Of a DNA stretch of 64,000 nucleotides, positions 53,615 through 62,861 are shown one piece after another; within the stretch, counting starts at the first letter, position 1, and each line of letters begins with the position of its first letter. The stretch lies in NCBI GenBank assembly GCA_965230205.1, contig OZ245996.1, forward strand, positions 1,364,001-1,428,000, written 5' to 3'. The notes beneath the pieces are model-generated. The model was not told where the DNA came from, ran no database searches, and saw nothing but the letters and a program-made list of their open reading frames with translations. The position numbers and the translations under genes are program-made. The DNA comes from CANLBN01 sp965230205 (GTDB lineage Bacteria; Pseudomonadota; Gammaproteobacteria; Pseudomonadales; Cellvibrionaceae).

Positions 53615-54118
53615 ATGAATATTGTTAATAAACTCATAAATACTATCCCTTCTCCTCAACGTTATACTTTAATATTAAAAACCTTTGGCTTTTTTAAAAT
53701 ACCCTTAATTTTTTTCATTCGGCCACAAGTTATTTGTTTGGATGACGAACGATGTATTATTAAAGTTCCTTTTAAACGCCGGGTTAAAAACCATCTGAAC
53801 TCTGTTTATTTTGGCGCGCTGGCAATTGCAGCTGAATGTGCAGGGGGTATTGCGGTAATGAAAGAAATCAATGACAGCGGAGAAAAAATCTCTCTAGTCT
53901 TTAAGGACTTTCATGCAGAATTTTTAAAACGCGTAGAAGGTGACGCTTATTTTACTTGCTATGATATGAAAGAAATCAAGGCTTTTGTTAAAGAGGTGGC
54001 TGCTTCTGATGAGCGCAAGCAGCTGCCCTTCAATGTTATTGCAACCTGCCCATCTAAATTTGAGAATGAGCCTGTTGCAGAGTTTACAGTCACTGTATCT
54101 CTTAAAAGAAGAGCATAA
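53615..54118 (+). CDS. DUF4442 hotdog-fold protein
   Basis: Encodes 167 residues of the DUF4442 group (PF14539), related to thioesterases. The recognisable stretch is KNHLNSVYFGALAIAAECAG, followed by GGIAVMKEINDSGEKISLVF and a strand-rich end. Position 19 bp after the P-loop kinase suggests co-transcription. Similar proteins occur with acyl-group metabolism. The catalytic function is unproved. Confidence 0.8.
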   Translation: MNIVNKLINTIPSPQRYTLILKTFGFFKIPLIFFIRPQVICLDDERCIIKVPFKRRVKNHLNSVYFGALAIAAECAGGIAVMKEINDSGEKISLVFKDFHAEFLKRVEGDAYFTCYDMKEIKAFVKEVAASDERKQLPFNVIATCPSKFENEPVAEFTVTVSLKRRA

Positions 54119-54152
54119 ATTGAATAAGTTATCCGAGGTTAATCAGAGATTC

Positions 54153-54881
54153 CTATAGGGTTTTTAATAAGTTTTTAATTTTGCTTGAGTAGCGCCGGCT
54201 AACGATCGGTTTATCTTCTATGCCTGCAAGGCGTACATGATAGTGCCCTTGTTGATCTCGGTCTAAACCCTGGATATGTTGTACCGATATTAGCGAGTTG
54301 CGATGTACCCGAACAAATTGTTTAGAAAATTCTTGCTCTAAATCTTTTAATGTCTCATCAATCAGTACTTTTCCATGAGTGCTGACTACCAGAACATATT
54401 TCTGGTCTGCCATAAAATAACGAATGTCATCCAGTGGAATCAGTTCCACACCGCGATGGCCTTTAGAGGCGATATGCTCCCGTTGTTTCGATGCCTCTTC
54501 AGTATCTAAGGCTTCCAGTTGCAATTTATTTAAAGTTTTGGCTTTTTCAAGCACTTTTTTTAGCTGTGCTTGTTGAACGGGTTTAAGGAGGTAACCTGTC
54601 GCTAATGCTTCAAAAGCATCCAGTGCATATTGATCATAGGCAGTTGTAAATACAATGACAGGAGGAGCATCCAGTGCCGATATTTTTTTTGCCAGCTGGA
54701 GACCATTTTCGCCTGGCATTTCAATATCGAGCAATAAAACGGAAGGGTCGTAGTCAGTAATTGCTTGTAGTGCTTGTTCACTATTCGCTGCTTCTGCGAC
54801 TACGTTATAACCCAGCTCAGTTACCATTTTTTGTAAACGCTGGCGAGCTAAAGGTTCATCATCAACAATGGCTATATCCAT
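54153..54881 (-). CDS. algR: LytTR-type response regulator, AlgR-like
   Basis: A 242-residue response regulator. The receiver has DDEPLARQRL at the start, Asp 52 in LLLDIEMPGENG as phosphorylation site and Lys in YLLKPV. The C-terminal LytTR DNA-binding domain (about 140-240) contains LIPLDDIRYFMADQKYVLVV and FVRVHRNSLISV. The neighbouring kinase overlaps no sequence but ends 6 bp away. In Pseudomonas AlgR controls alginate, twitching and virulence. Symbol is by synteny (argH-algZ-algR) and domain type; the regulated genes here are unknown. Confidence 0.88.
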   Translation of the reverse strand: MDIAIVDDEPLARQRLQKMVTELGYNVVAEAANSEQALQAITDYDPSVLLLDIEMPGENGLQLAKKISALDAPPVIVFTTAYDQYALDAFEALATGYLLKPVQQAQLKKVLEKAKTLNKLQLEALDTEEASKQREHIASKGHRGVELIPLDDIRYFMADQKYVLVVSTHGKVLIDETLKDLEQEFSKQFVRVHRNSLISVQHIQGLDRDQQGHYHVRLAGIEDKPIVSRRYSSKIKNLLKTL

Positions 54882-54887
54882 AATCTT

Positions 54888-55925
54888 CTAATCGGTTTTA
54901 ATAGATAAAGGTAGTTTAATTTTAACAGAGTATTCATTGCTCAAGCTGTTCTCAGCGGCCTCTAGACTTGCCTGTTCACCATAGTGTAGTTCTAAACGGT
55001 GGATAATGTTACTTAACGCAAGCTGATGGCCTTGCTGTTTACTGTCCGCCGTACTTTGAATTTGTGGTATAGGGTTATCAATTTGGATAAGCAGATGGTC
55101 TGCAAAGACCTCTACCGAGAATGTAATCTTGCCGCCTTGAGTTAATCGTTGTATCCCGTGACCAATAGCGTTTTCTAGTAAGGGTTGTAGAAAAAGAGAG
55201 GGGACTAATACGTTTGGTAATGGTTCTTGATAGCGCCATTCCATTGTCAGTCTGTCATCTAAACGCATTTGCTCAATAGCAATATAGCGATGGCATAGAT
55301 TAATCTCATCGGATAAAGGAACCAGCCCGGGGGTTTGTAAGCTGGAGCGAAACAGATCGCTTAAGTCTTCTACGGTCTTTTCAGCAGCCTGAGGATTTAT
55401 CGTAATCAAGCTGGCGATGGTATTCATGCTGTTAAATAAGAAGTGAGGGCGAATTCTGGCCTGCAGTGATTGAATACGTGCATGTAATTCAGCTTGTTGT
55501 TGGTTGATCAATTGCTGTTGTAAATAAAGGTAGCGCAATAAAATGCCAGAAAAGATGGCCGCGATTAATACGGATTTTATCCATTGTTCAGAATTAAACG
55601 ATGTGGGTATCAGCAATTGTGCCAGCCATAAGACTAACCCGGCAATAAAGAGGCAAATGCCATAAGCAAGGCAGCCGCTGGGGATTGGTTTTAAGCGGTT
55701 GAGCAGGTGTCTTATCTGGCAAAGTACTAAGGCGCAACACAAAACAATCCATTGAATAATCATGGATACAGAGCCCAAATGAGCCCAGGAGAAACTGCTG
55801 GATGCATCCGCTAGCATTAATACCACCGCTAAGAGTTCACCCACTAATACCAACCATAAAATAGCAGAGGGCTGGCACAAATAGGGCAGTAATGGCAGAG
55901 GTTGGTCTGAGTTATTATCGGTCAT
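54888..55925 (-). CDS. algZ: Sensor histidine kinase, AlgZ/FimS-like
   Basis: A 345-residue membrane kinase of the His_kinase (PF06580) type. The N-terminal part (about 20-135) has about four membrane helices. The conserved phosphorylation segment is IRPHFLFNSMNTIASLI (His about 161). The C-terminal ATP-binding domain has PSLFLQPLLENAIGHGI and IDNPIP. It is transcribed ahead of the LytTR regulator gene and likely phosphorylates it. argH is divergent upstream, as in Pseudomonas. The signal sensed is unknown. Confidence 0.88.
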   Translation of the reverse strand: MTDNNSDQPLPLLPYLCQPSAILWLVLVGELLAVVLMLADASSSFSWAHLGSVSMIIQWIVLCCALVLCQIRHLLNRLKPIPSGCLAYGICLFIAGLVLWLAQLLIPTSFNSEQWIKSVLIAAIFSGILLRYLYLQQQLINQQQAELHARIQSLQARIRPHFLFNSMNTIASLITINPQAAEKTVEDLSDLFRSSLQTPGLVPLSDEINLCHRYIAIEQMRLDDRLTMEWRYQEPLPNVLVPSLFLQPLLENAIGHGIQRLTQGGKITFSVEVFADHLLIQIDNPIPQIQSTADSKQQGHQLALSNIIHRLELHYGEQASLEAAENSLSNEYSVKIKLPLSIKTD

Positions 55926-56054
55926 TCAGTCTCTTTATTATCGTCTGATTTGGCTGTTTGCTGAATTGCTCTCTTATAAGAGGCTTACTTCTTAGTTTAG
56001 CATAGGGTTTATTGACGATCTGTTGAGCCGTTCTCGCTGATATAGACCACAGTT

Positions 56055-56083
56055 TTTACCCATAGGGTTGTATCAGCTATAAT
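56055..56083 (+). promoter_or_regulatory. Sigma-70 promoter of argH
   Basis: TTTACC at 56055-56060 and a perfect TATAAT at 56078-56083 with a 17-bp spacer, 44 bp before the argH start. Confidence 0.65.
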
Positions 56084-56127
56084 GCCGCACACTTTTCTGT
56101 ATAGCACTTTCTTCAACGAGCATTTCA

Positions 56128-57570
56128 ATGAGCCAAGATTCTTCCGATTTGAAAAATAGCGCCTCACAAAAAGAGGCTTCTTCCAGTACATCTAAAGCGT
56201 GGGGCGGCCGTTTTTCAGAAGCTACCGATGCCTTTGTGCAACGCTTCACTGCATCTGTTGATTTCGATCAGCGTATGTACCTTCAGGATATCGAAGGCTC
56301 GATTGCTCACGCGACGATGTTAGCCAAAGTGGGCGTTTTGTCCGACGATGAAAAGCAGCAAATTTATGCAGGTCTAGAAGCGGTACGTGCCGATATTGAA
56401 TCTGGAAAATTTGCCTGGTCAGTTGAATTAGAAGATGTTCATATGAACATTGAAAGTGCTTTAACTGAACAAATTGGCATTACGGGTAAAAAGTTGCATA
56501 CCGGCCGCTCCCGAAATGACCAGGTAGCGACTGATATCCGTCTATACGTGCGCGATGCTATCGACAATATTGGTAAAGAGCTCACACGTCTGCAAGAAGG
56601 CCTACTATTGGTTGCGGAGCGCGAAGCCAATACGATTATGCCAGGCTTCACTCATTTGCAAACGGCACAGCCTGTGACATTTGGCCACCACCTAATGGCC
56701 TGGTTTGAAATGCTAAGCCGCGATTATGATCGCTTTATGGATTGTCGAAAGCGCTTAAATCAATCGCCACTGGGTGCAGCAGCATTGGCAGGAACAACCT
56801 ATCCAATTGATCGCGACTACACTGCCGAGTTGTTGGGTTTTGATCGGCCAACAGCCAATTCACTGGATTCAGTGAGTGACCGTGATTTTGCGATTGAATT
56901 TTGTGCGGCTGCCAGCACTTTATTAATGCACCTTTCTCGTGCCAGTGAAGAATTGATTTTGTGGACGTCCGCTCAATTTGATTTTATTGACTTGCCCGAC
57001 CGCTTTTGCACGGGTTCTTCCATCATGCCACAAAAGAAAAACCCGGATGTTCCTGAACTGGTTAGAGGCAAAACTGGTCGAGTCTATGGCGACCTATTTA
57101 GCTTATTAACATTGATGAAATCACAACCTTTGGCATACAACAAAGATAACCAGGAAGATAAAGAGCCGCTGTTTGATACTATCGATACAGTGATCGACTG
57201 CCTGAGAGCATTTGCCGATATGGTCCCTGCAATTACTGCTAAAAAAGACAGCATGTATGAAGCAGCGAAAAGAGGGTTTTCAACAGCGACAGACTTGGCT
57301 GATTATCTGGTGCGCAAAGGTATTCCTTTCCGTGACTCTCATGAAATCGTCGGGAAGTCTGTTGCCTATGGTATTGAGCAGAAAAAAGATTTATCGGAAA
57401 TGTCATTAGAGGAATTGCAGCAATTCTCAAACACCATTCAGCAAGATGTATTCGATGTATTAACGCTTGAAGGTTCGGTTGCCGCGAGAAACCATATTGG
57501 TGGCACAGCACCAGAACAAGTAAAGAATGCTGTTGAAACCGCTAAAAGATTAATAGCGTCCCGAGCTTAA
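56128..57570 (+). CDS. argH: Argininosuccinate lyase
   Basis: Splits argininosuccinate to arginine and fumarate, the last step of arginine synthesis. Family signatures are TGRSRNDQVATD, the TAQPVTFGHHLMAWFEM region and the fumarase-superfamily signature GSSIMPQKKNPDVPELVRGK. At 480 residues it is slightly longer than usual because of about 20 Ser/Lys-rich residues before WGGRFSEATDAFVQRF. ATG 56128 follows a good promoter. Placement beside algZ-algR matches Pseudomonas. Confidence 0.97.
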   Translation: MSQDSSDLKNSASQKEASSSTSKAWGGRFSEATDAFVQRFTASVDFDQRMYLQDIEGSIAHATMLAKVGVLSDDEKQQIYAGLEAVRADIESGKFAWSVELEDVHMNIESALTEQIGITGKKLHTGRSRNDQVATDIRLYVRDAIDNIGKELTRLQEGLLLVAEREANTIMPGFTHLQTAQPVTFGHHLMAWFEMLSRDYDRFMDCRKRLNQSPLGAAALAGTTYPIDRDYTAELLGFDRPTANSLDSVSDRDFAIEFCAAASTLLMHLSRASEELILWTSAQFDFIDLPDRFCTGSSIMPQKKNPDVPELVRGKTGRVYGDLFSLLTLMKSQPLAYNKDNQEDKEPLFDTIDTVIDCLRAFADMVPAITAKKDSMYEAAKRGFSTATDLADYLVRKGIPFRDSHEIVGKSVAYGIEQKKDLSEMSLEELQQFSNTIQQDVFDVLTLEGSVAARNHIGGTAPEQVKNAVETAKRLIASRA

Positions 57571-57601
57571 AACCTTGTCTAATGATTGCTTTGTGATAGT
57601 A

Positions 57602-57632
57602 GGTAAATAGAGTGTATTACAGTCTATTTACC
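57602..57632. terminator. Hairpin between the converging argH and PNPOx-fold genes
   Basis: GGTAAATAGA (57602-57611) and TCTATTTACC (57623-57632) form a perfect 10-bp stem. It covers the stop of the minus-strand gene. No strong T run follows on either strand, so its strength as a terminator is uncertain. Confidence 0.5.
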
Positions 57633-58119
57633 ATAAGTGCTCCATCATTTTCGGGTATTTAACAGGTTTAAATGATGTGAGTTGGATTTCACGGACAGTT
57701 TCTAAACCTTGCCATAATAACTTGTTGCCTTTAAAGCGACGAGATGATTTTATTCTATTTTTATATTGCTCTATCTCTTCCGGTAGAGCTTTTCTCAATG
57801 TTCCCATTTTTCCATAAAGTCGTACACCTGGAGCAGAAATAAATTTGCCTTTGTATAACGATTTTAGCCAGTAAGAAATACTGCTATTGGCAACCATAAG
57901 GCAGGCATTTTTATTCTGTTGAATATTTTGGGGGATATTTTGTGTGTATTCTTCAAAATAGTAAGCTGTTTGATCGTCTTTTAAAAAAATAAAGCCAATC
58001 GGTGTAATATGTGGGTTGCCTTCTGCATCAACTGTCGCTACTGAACAGTATTTTGATGAAGCAAGGCAAGTGTTAAATGTTTCTTTTATCTCAGGCCAGT
58101 ATTCTTTTAAGTCCATCAT
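57628..58119 (-). CDS. Pyridoxamine 5'-phosphate oxidase-fold protein
   Basis: A 163-residue split-barrel flavin-binding type protein. The segment YCSVATVDAEGNPHITPIGF is typical of the PNPOx fold. QNKNACLMVAN and GVRLYGKMGTL follow, as in flavin reductase-like relatives. No reliable substrate can be assigned. The gene starts with an ATGA overlap of 4 bp with the preceding membrane-protein gene, so they are coupled in an operon. Confidence 0.78.
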   Translation of the reverse strand: MMDLKEYWPEIKETFNTCLASSKYCSVATVDAEGNPHITPIGFIFLKDDQTAYYFEEYTQNIPQNIQQNKNACLMVANSSISYWLKSLYKGKFISAPGVRLYGKMGTLRKALPEEIEQYKNRIKSSRRFKGNKLLWQGLETVREIQLTSFKPVKYPKMMEHLW

Positions 58120-58541
58120 TGATTCTCTGTTTTCTCAAGAAGATCGTGACTAAGCCAAATGGGTATCAGTAGGCTAACGGCAACAGAACTGTTTAAAAAC
58201 AGTGCTGCCTTAACATCATGCATTAAGGAGTAGCTTGTATCGCCGATATACCAGACTAAAACCGCAGCAAATAAACCAAACCATTTTTCTCTAGTAGGTT
58301 CTGCAAAAAAGCTGTTGCTCAGTATCAATAATAATATACCCCAGCTGGCAACGGTTGGGCCAAACAGTGAGATAATATAAGCGGCTTGTGTATGAGCTAT
58401 CTCTGATAATTCTATTCCAGGGAATATTTCATCAACCAATAAATTCCCTACAAAATCGATCTTTCCAAGAAATGGCAACGCAATGCCTAAGACGATATGA
58501 GCAATGGCAATAATTTGTATAACACGATGGTTTGTCGACAT
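58116..58541 (-). CDS. Small membrane protein of unknown function
   Basis: Encodes 141 residues with about four hydrophobic helices (for example IIAIAHIVLGIALPFLG near the N-terminus and AAYIISLFGPTVASWGILLL in the middle). I recognise no family. The stop overlaps the PNPOx-like gene start by 4 bp and the upstream CPBP gene ends 27 bp before its start, so it is in one group with them. Confidence 0.65.
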   Translation of the reverse strand: MSTNHRVIQIIAIAHIVLGIALPFLGKIDFVGNLLVDEIFPGIELSEIAHTQAAYIISLFGPTVASWGILLLILSNSFFAEPTREKWFGLFAAVLVWYIGDTSYSLMHDVKAALFLNSSVAVSLLIPIWLSHDLLEKTENQ

Positions 58542-58568
58542 CTAATGACTAAGCCTTGTATAAAAAGT

Positions 58569-59321
58569 TTAGAATGTTGAGGCCTGATTGGACACATAAA
58601 TACTGGTTTCTATCAATGCGATAAAATTCATTAATGAATGCATCATAATCGTTGTGATAATAGAGTTTGTTTTTAATCTGGCAAAGCCTAGTATTAAACC
58701 GGCTATAAAAATAGTGAGTATGCCATAAATATCATACTGAAGGTGAACAGAGGCCCATGCAAGAGAGGTAAGTATTATTGCGCCTATAGGACCAACAAAA
58801 CTGGATGCAAAGCCTGATAATAAAAAACCTCTGAAAAATAATTCTTCAAATACAGGAGCAGCAATAACAATGGCAAGCCACATTAACCACAAAGGGTTAG
58901 CCGAGGTGTAGATATCAGACATAAAGTCTACAACGATAGGTTGGCCTAGCAAGTAAAGTAATGCGTCGATGATGATAATAAAAGCAATGGTAATGACTGC
59001 CCAATATTTAGCCGTTTTTAAATCGATAGCATGAAAGGCTAGGTATTTCTTTATATTTGCTCCCTTTTTTAATTTTATGATTCCACAGGTAATTAAACTG
59101 CATAAAATTAATGTGCCAAATGTTGCTAGTGATAAAGCAGTGCCATCGGTGCTTAATTCATTAAGTAGATCTTCCGAGATTTGCCCGTGGCGTAAATGTG
59201 CGTAAGCTAGTATTACAATAGTTTGAGCAATAATAAAAATAACAGTGACAAAAATGCCCCATAGTAAAGTGCCGGTAAACCCCCATAAAATATAATCAGG
59301 CTTTTGCGAATTCATATTCAT
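58569..59321 (-). CDS. CPBP-family intramembrane metalloprotease
   Basis: A 250-residue polytopic protein with about seven helices. The active-site motifs of the CPBP (CaaX protease/bacteriocin-processing) family are all present: EELFFRGFLLSG (EExxxR), SLAWASVHLQYD (FxxxH type) and MMHSLMNFIAL (HxxxN). These proteases may process peptides or confer self-immunity to bacteriocins; no bacteriocin gene is visible here. It precedes the small membrane protein on the same strand and follows the DUF2799 gene. Confidence 0.86.
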   Translation of the reverse strand: MNMNSQKPDYILWGFTGTLLWGIFVTVIFIIAQTIVILAYAHLRHGQISEDLLNELSTDGTALSLATFGTLILCSLITCGIIKLKKGANIKKYLAFHAIDLKTAKYWAVITIAFIIIIDALLYLLGQPIVVDFMSDIYTSANPLWLMWLAIVIAAPVFEELFFRGFLLSGFASSFVGPIGAIILTSLAWASVHLQYDIYGILTIFIAGLILGFARLKTNSIITTIMMHSLMNFIALIETSIYVSNQASTF

Positions 59322-59344
59322 ATTTGTTCCATAAAAAAGACCAG

Positions 59345-60034
59345 TTAAGGTCTTAACTTCGGCATTGGTAAACTATCTAAATCCCTTATTTCATTATTTA
59401 GGCTATTTATTAAGTCATAATAGGGTTGTTTGGTTGACTCTAGCTCATCAATCTCATCGTCTTTTTCTCGTATGAGTTCTCGCATTTCATTACGTTGTGT
59501 ATAAAAAAGTACTCTTTCAAGGCGGGTCGATTTGGGATCAGTTAAACCATGCTCTGCAATGTGTAAGTACTCTTCGTGCTCTTCTCTTTCTTCAATTAAA
59601 AGTGCAATATCATCATCAATGTCATCTATTGCATTATTATGCTCTTTTAGTTCTTGTTTCAATGTTTGTTTTTGCAGATAAATATCATGTCCGGCATTAT
59701 AGCCTGTGCGTACACTTTCAATTAAGTCAGCAGGGCAAATGTTAGGAATGCCTCTATTGTGCTTGCCGAGTGAGTAGCCTCTTTCTGGTGTGCAGTAAGT
59801 ACGTACACCGTTATCATAACCTGTTTTATAATTGTTAAATTCTGCACTGATACCGTGCTTTGAGCAGGCTTTACGGTGCTGGCTAAAGCGGTTAGATAAT
59901 CCATAGCCTCGGCCACCGTCTTCATAGCCAATTGCTTGCCAGTCGGCTGTTAAGCAATCATTTTTATTCATCGTTGCACAGCCGTATAGAAACAAGCAGC
60001 TAATGAAGGCCGTTAGGATTTTATAATTTACCAT
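59345..60034 (-). CDS. DUF2799-domain lipoprotein
   Basis: A 229-residue lipoprotein. The lipobox LYGC puts the lipid on Cys 19. The DUF2799 part (about 30-130) repeats the pattern WQAIGYEDGGRGY, YKTGYDNGVRTYC and GYSLGKHNRG, including several conserved Gly, Asp and Cys residues. The last about 100 residues form a strongly charged coiled coil (Glu, Asp and Arg rich). No biochemical role is known for the domain. It heads the minus-strand group that ends with the PNPOx-fold gene. Confidence 0.85.
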   Translation of the reverse strand: MVNYKILTAFISCLFLYGCATMNKNDCLTADWQAIGYEDGGRGYGLSNRFSQHRKACSKHGISAEFNNYKTGYDNGVRTYCTPERGYSLGKHNRGIPNICPADLIESVRTGYNAGHDIYLQKQTLKQELKEHNNAIDDIDDDIALLIEEREEHEEYLHIAEHGLTDPKSTRLERVLFYTQRNEMRELIREKDDEIDELESTKQPYYDLINSLNNEIRDLDSLPMPKLRP

Positions 60035-60324
60035 TAAAAGAGTCCTTCTATCATTATTGATTGATAACTAGCAAGTATAGCTTAATAAAACTGAATGCCA
60101 GCTGAATACTCTAGAGTGAATAGCCGAAGCTTATTATTTAGTATGATTTCCAAAATAATAAATGCTTTGTGGTGAGATGCTATTTTAGTATTCGCAGGAG
60201 TATACTCACCAATAAAAAATAAAAGTGGTTAAAAGTTGCTATAAGTTTGGCAAATATTGCTCATGCTTGTGTTTAAGGTTTTAATTCAGCCTGGAAAAAT
60301 TAAGCGTTATCAATTTTTATAATA
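60035..60324. other. Intergenic region without a recognised gene
   Basis: A 290-bp AT-rich gap. GGTGAG (60171-60176) and CTCACC (60205-60210) make a small inverted repeat without the tail of a terminator on either side. I see no ORF of note or known RNA. Confidence 0.4.
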
Positions 60325-61212
60325 TTAGTTAAAATTTTTTGAGCGCAAATACTGTTTAAGTGCTTCTGTCAGCATGGTCACTTTTGGAGAGAGGTGCTGT
60401 CGGTGAGGGTAGACGACATGGATGGGCAACTCTTCCAGAGGATATTGCTCCATGACAGTAACAAGTTTGCCTGTGTGAATATATTTATTGACGGCGAAGT
60501 CAGGGCTTAAGGTAAGAGCAGTACCATGGGCGGCGATTCTGGCTGCGGCCATAGCGCTGTTAACGGATATTTTTGCAGAGACTTTAACGTTGATATCTGG
60601 CGATAATGCCCATACGCCAGACTGACGGAAGTTGCGATCAACCACACAGGGTACCGCCGATAATTCTTCCGGTGTTGTTGGTGTGCCATAACGTGCAATA
60701 AAGGCGGGGGATGCACAAAATGTTAATCGGCTGATACCCACTGGTCTGGCAATCAGGTTGGAATCTTTCAGCTTACCTATTCGAATAGACGCATCAAACC
60801 CTTCCGCAACCAGGTCAACATAGCGATCATTCAGGTTGATATCAAATTCTATATTAGGGTGAATAGTTTCCATTTTTGTTAGGAAAGGCATCAATACAAT
60901 TTCACCAAAAGTAGTCGGTGCGGACAAGCGAAGTCGCCCTGTTAAGGTCTGGTGCTTTTCGGTGATATTGGATTCGAGGGTACTGATATCGTCCAACACT
61001 CTTTTCGCTTCTTCATAATAGGCCGAGCCTGTATCTGTCAGGTGCAGGCTCCGTGTCGTCCGGCTGATCAAACGGACTGATAAAGCCTCTTCTAATTTGT
61101 CCACATGCATGCTGATAAGCGCTTTGGTTTTACCCAAGCGATTAGCGGCTGCGGTATATGAACCCTCTTCAGCGACGGCAATAAAAGAGGACATCAGCTT
61201 TAGTTTATCCAT
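60325..61212 (-). CDS. LysR-family transcriptional regulator
   Basis: A 295-residue LysR regulator. The winged helix-turn-helix is SFIAVAEEGSYTAAANRLGK followed by KALISMHVDKLEEALS, and the effector domain continues with LRLSAPTTFGEIVLMPFLTK and a hinge at about 85. This is the AaeR/DsdC-like large group and the ligand is unknown. It is divergent from doxX, suggesting it controls the doxX-GST-dioxygenase group. OxyR-type cysteines are absent. Confidence 0.88.
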   Translation of the reverse strand: MDKLKLMSSFIAVAEEGSYTAAANRLGKTKALISMHVDKLEEALSVRLISRTTRSLHLTDTGSAYYEEAKRVLDDISTLESNITEKHQTLTGRLRLSAPTTFGEIVLMPFLTKMETIHPNIEFDINLNDRYVDLVAEGFDASIRIGKLKDSNLIARPVGISRLTFCASPAFIARYGTPTTPEELSAVPCVVDRNFRQSGVWALSPDINVKVSAKISVNSAMAAARIAAHGTALTLSPDFAVNKYIHTGKLVTVMEQYPLEELPIHVVYPHRQHLSPKVTMLTEALKQYLRSKNFN

Positions 61213-61349
61213 TTATCTCATTCTAATTGTCAATTATTTTTTAACAGTGGTTTAACAATAATGAGTATTGTTTATAAAAGCAACATCAAATTACACTGTA
61301 TGCACGGCTTAACTCAAATTTAATCTGTTTTTACTGGAGGAAAATTATT

Positions 61350-61781
61350 ATGAAAAATACACACAATTATGAATATGGCATCGTCAGTTTACGCGTTGCA
61401 CTGGGCCTGATGTTTCTATCTCATGGCCTTTTAAAGTTATTTGTTTTTACTCCGACTGGCACAGCTGGTTTTTTCAGTTCACTGGGCTTACCCGCTTTTC
61501 TTGGCCCCTTAACGATGAGCATGGAAGTTCTAGGAGGCGTTGGCTTAATACTGGGTTATCACAGCCGGTGGATTGTTGTGGCGTTGTTACCAGTGTTAAT
61601 CGGCTCTATTTTATTTGTTCACGGTAGCAAGGGGTGGGGGTTTGCAAATGAAGGGGGTGGTTGGGAATACCCTGCATTCTTAATGGTTGCCTCTATTGCT
61701 CAATTCTTTTTTGGTGATGGTACGTTCTCTGTCAGGCAAATGCTTAGCAAAGGCAATCAGAGCGCGATGGCTACATCGTAG
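61350..61781 (+). CDS. DoxX-family membrane protein
   Basis: A 143-residue protein with four membrane helices. Typical DoxX segments are SLRVALGLMFLSHGLLKLFV and LGPLTMSMEVLGGVGLILGY, and GWGFANEGGGWEYPAFLMV. The family lies near oxidoreductases and in some species contributes to respiratory or redox-stress systems. TGGAGG precedes ATG 61350. A terminator follows it, so the next gene may have another promoter. It is divergent from lysR-like 60325-61212. Confidence 0.85.
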   Translation: MKNTHNYEYGIVSLRVALGLMFLSHGLLKLFVFTPTGTAGFFSSLGLPAFLGPLTMSMEVLGGVGLILGYHSRWIVVALLPVLIGSILFVHGSKGWGFANEGGGWEYPAFLMVASIAQFFFGDGTFSVRQMLSKGNQSAMATS

Positions 61782-61804
61782 AGAGCATTTCTAATGATTA
61801 AGAA

Positions 61805-61844
61805 TGAGCCTTTAAGTTATTGCCAAAGGCTCATCAGTTTTTTC
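61805..61844 (+). terminator. Rho-independent terminator after the DoxX gene
   Basis: ATGAGCCTTT (61805-61814) pairs perfectly with AAAGGCTCAT (61826-61835), with CAG and six T after (61839-61844). The following gene starts only 45 bp later, so read-through or an overlapping promoter is needed. Confidence 0.85.
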
Positions 61845-61888
61845 AAATCAAAATTCGGCAATATTAACCAGAGTGAAAGGGTAATACT

Positions 61889-62851
61889 ATGTTAGTAGAT
61901 GGCACGTGGAGTAAAGAATGGGAGCCAGTACAAAAGAAAGATGAGCAAGGTCGCTTTGTGCGGCAGGTCAGTAGTTTTCGAGAGAATATCCCATCAGAAA
62001 AAATAGAGCAGTGGCTAAAAGGCGATAAACAATCAGCCATGTATCAATTATATGTTGCGTATATTTGCCCTTGGGCAACGCGTGCATTGATTGCTCGACA
62101 GTTATTAGGTTTAGAAAATGTTATTGATGTAAAAATTGTTCAGCCGCAATTGTCTGAATATGGTTGGCAGTTCGGTGACTATCCTGGCAGTACACCAAGA
62201 AGCGACGTCGACGTTGATTATATCTATGAACTGTATACACAATCAGACCAACACTACACTGGCCGTGCAACTGTTCCTGTGCTTTGGGATATAGATGACG
62301 CGCGTATTGTGAACAATGAGTCAGCAGATATTCTTCGAATCCTCAACCATCAACTGCGGCCAATACACAAGTCTACCCTTGATCTTTACCCCGAAGATTT
62401 ACAAGCCGCTATCGATAAATTTAATGACAGAATTTATTCATCATTTAACAACGGTGTCTATAAATCAGGTTTTGCATCATCGCAGTTTTCTTATAACGAA
62501 GCCGTAACAGATGTATTTTCATGTTTAGATGAGTTAGAGAAACATTTTTCAACAGCAGAATTTGCAGTAGGCAATCAATTAACAGAAAGCGATATTCGCT
62601 TATTTGTAACGCTCGCGCGTTTTGATGTTGCTTACCACGGTTTATTTAAAACCAATATAAAGCGTATTACCGACTATCAAAATTTATCGCGTTACTTTGA
62701 AAACTTATTAGATATTCCTGCTTTTAGAGATAACACCAATATTGATCATATAAAGGCGGGCTATTATTCAATAAAAGCAGTCAACCCAACCGGCATTGTC
62801 CCTATTGGCCCAGAGTTACCTTGGTTTCATTATTTACAAGATAAAAACTAA
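61889..62851 (+). CDS. Xi-class glutathione transferase (glutathionyl-hydroquinone reductase)
   Basis: A 320-residue cytoplasmic enzyme of the Xi class (YqjG/PcpF type) that reduces glutathionyl-hydroquinones. The catalytic Cys lies in VAYICPWATRALIARQLLG, and the thioredoxin-like fold continues with TVPVLWDIDDARIVNNESAD. The C-terminal helical domain includes NNGVYKSGFASSQFSYNEAV and LTESDIRLFVTLARFDVAYH. It opens with the family N-terminal loop. It fits a role beside the extradiol dioxygenase in handling aromatic or quinone compounds. A ribosome site AGAGTGAAAGG precedes the start. Confidence 0.9.
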   Translation: MLVDGTWSKEWEPVQKKDEQGRFVRQVSSFRENIPSEKIEQWLKGDKQSAMYQLYVAYICPWATRALIARQLLGLENVIDVKIVQPQLSEYGWQFGDYPGSTPRSDVDVDYIYELYTQSDQHYTGRATVPVLWDIDDARIVNNESADILRILNHQLRPIHKSTLDLYPEDLQAAIDKFNDRIYSSFNNGVYKSGFASSQFSYNEAVTDVFSCLDELEKHFSTAEFAVGNQLTESDIRLFVTLARFDVAYHGLFKTNIKRITDYQNLSRYFENLLDIPAFRDNTNIDHIKAGYYSIKAVNPTGIVPIGPELPWFHYLQDKN

Positions 62852-62861
62852 AGAGGTTGGT

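Noticed and set aside
58569..59321. Bacteriocin-processing system around the CPBP gene
   Set aside because: I found no small precursor peptide, exporter or modification enzyme nearby.
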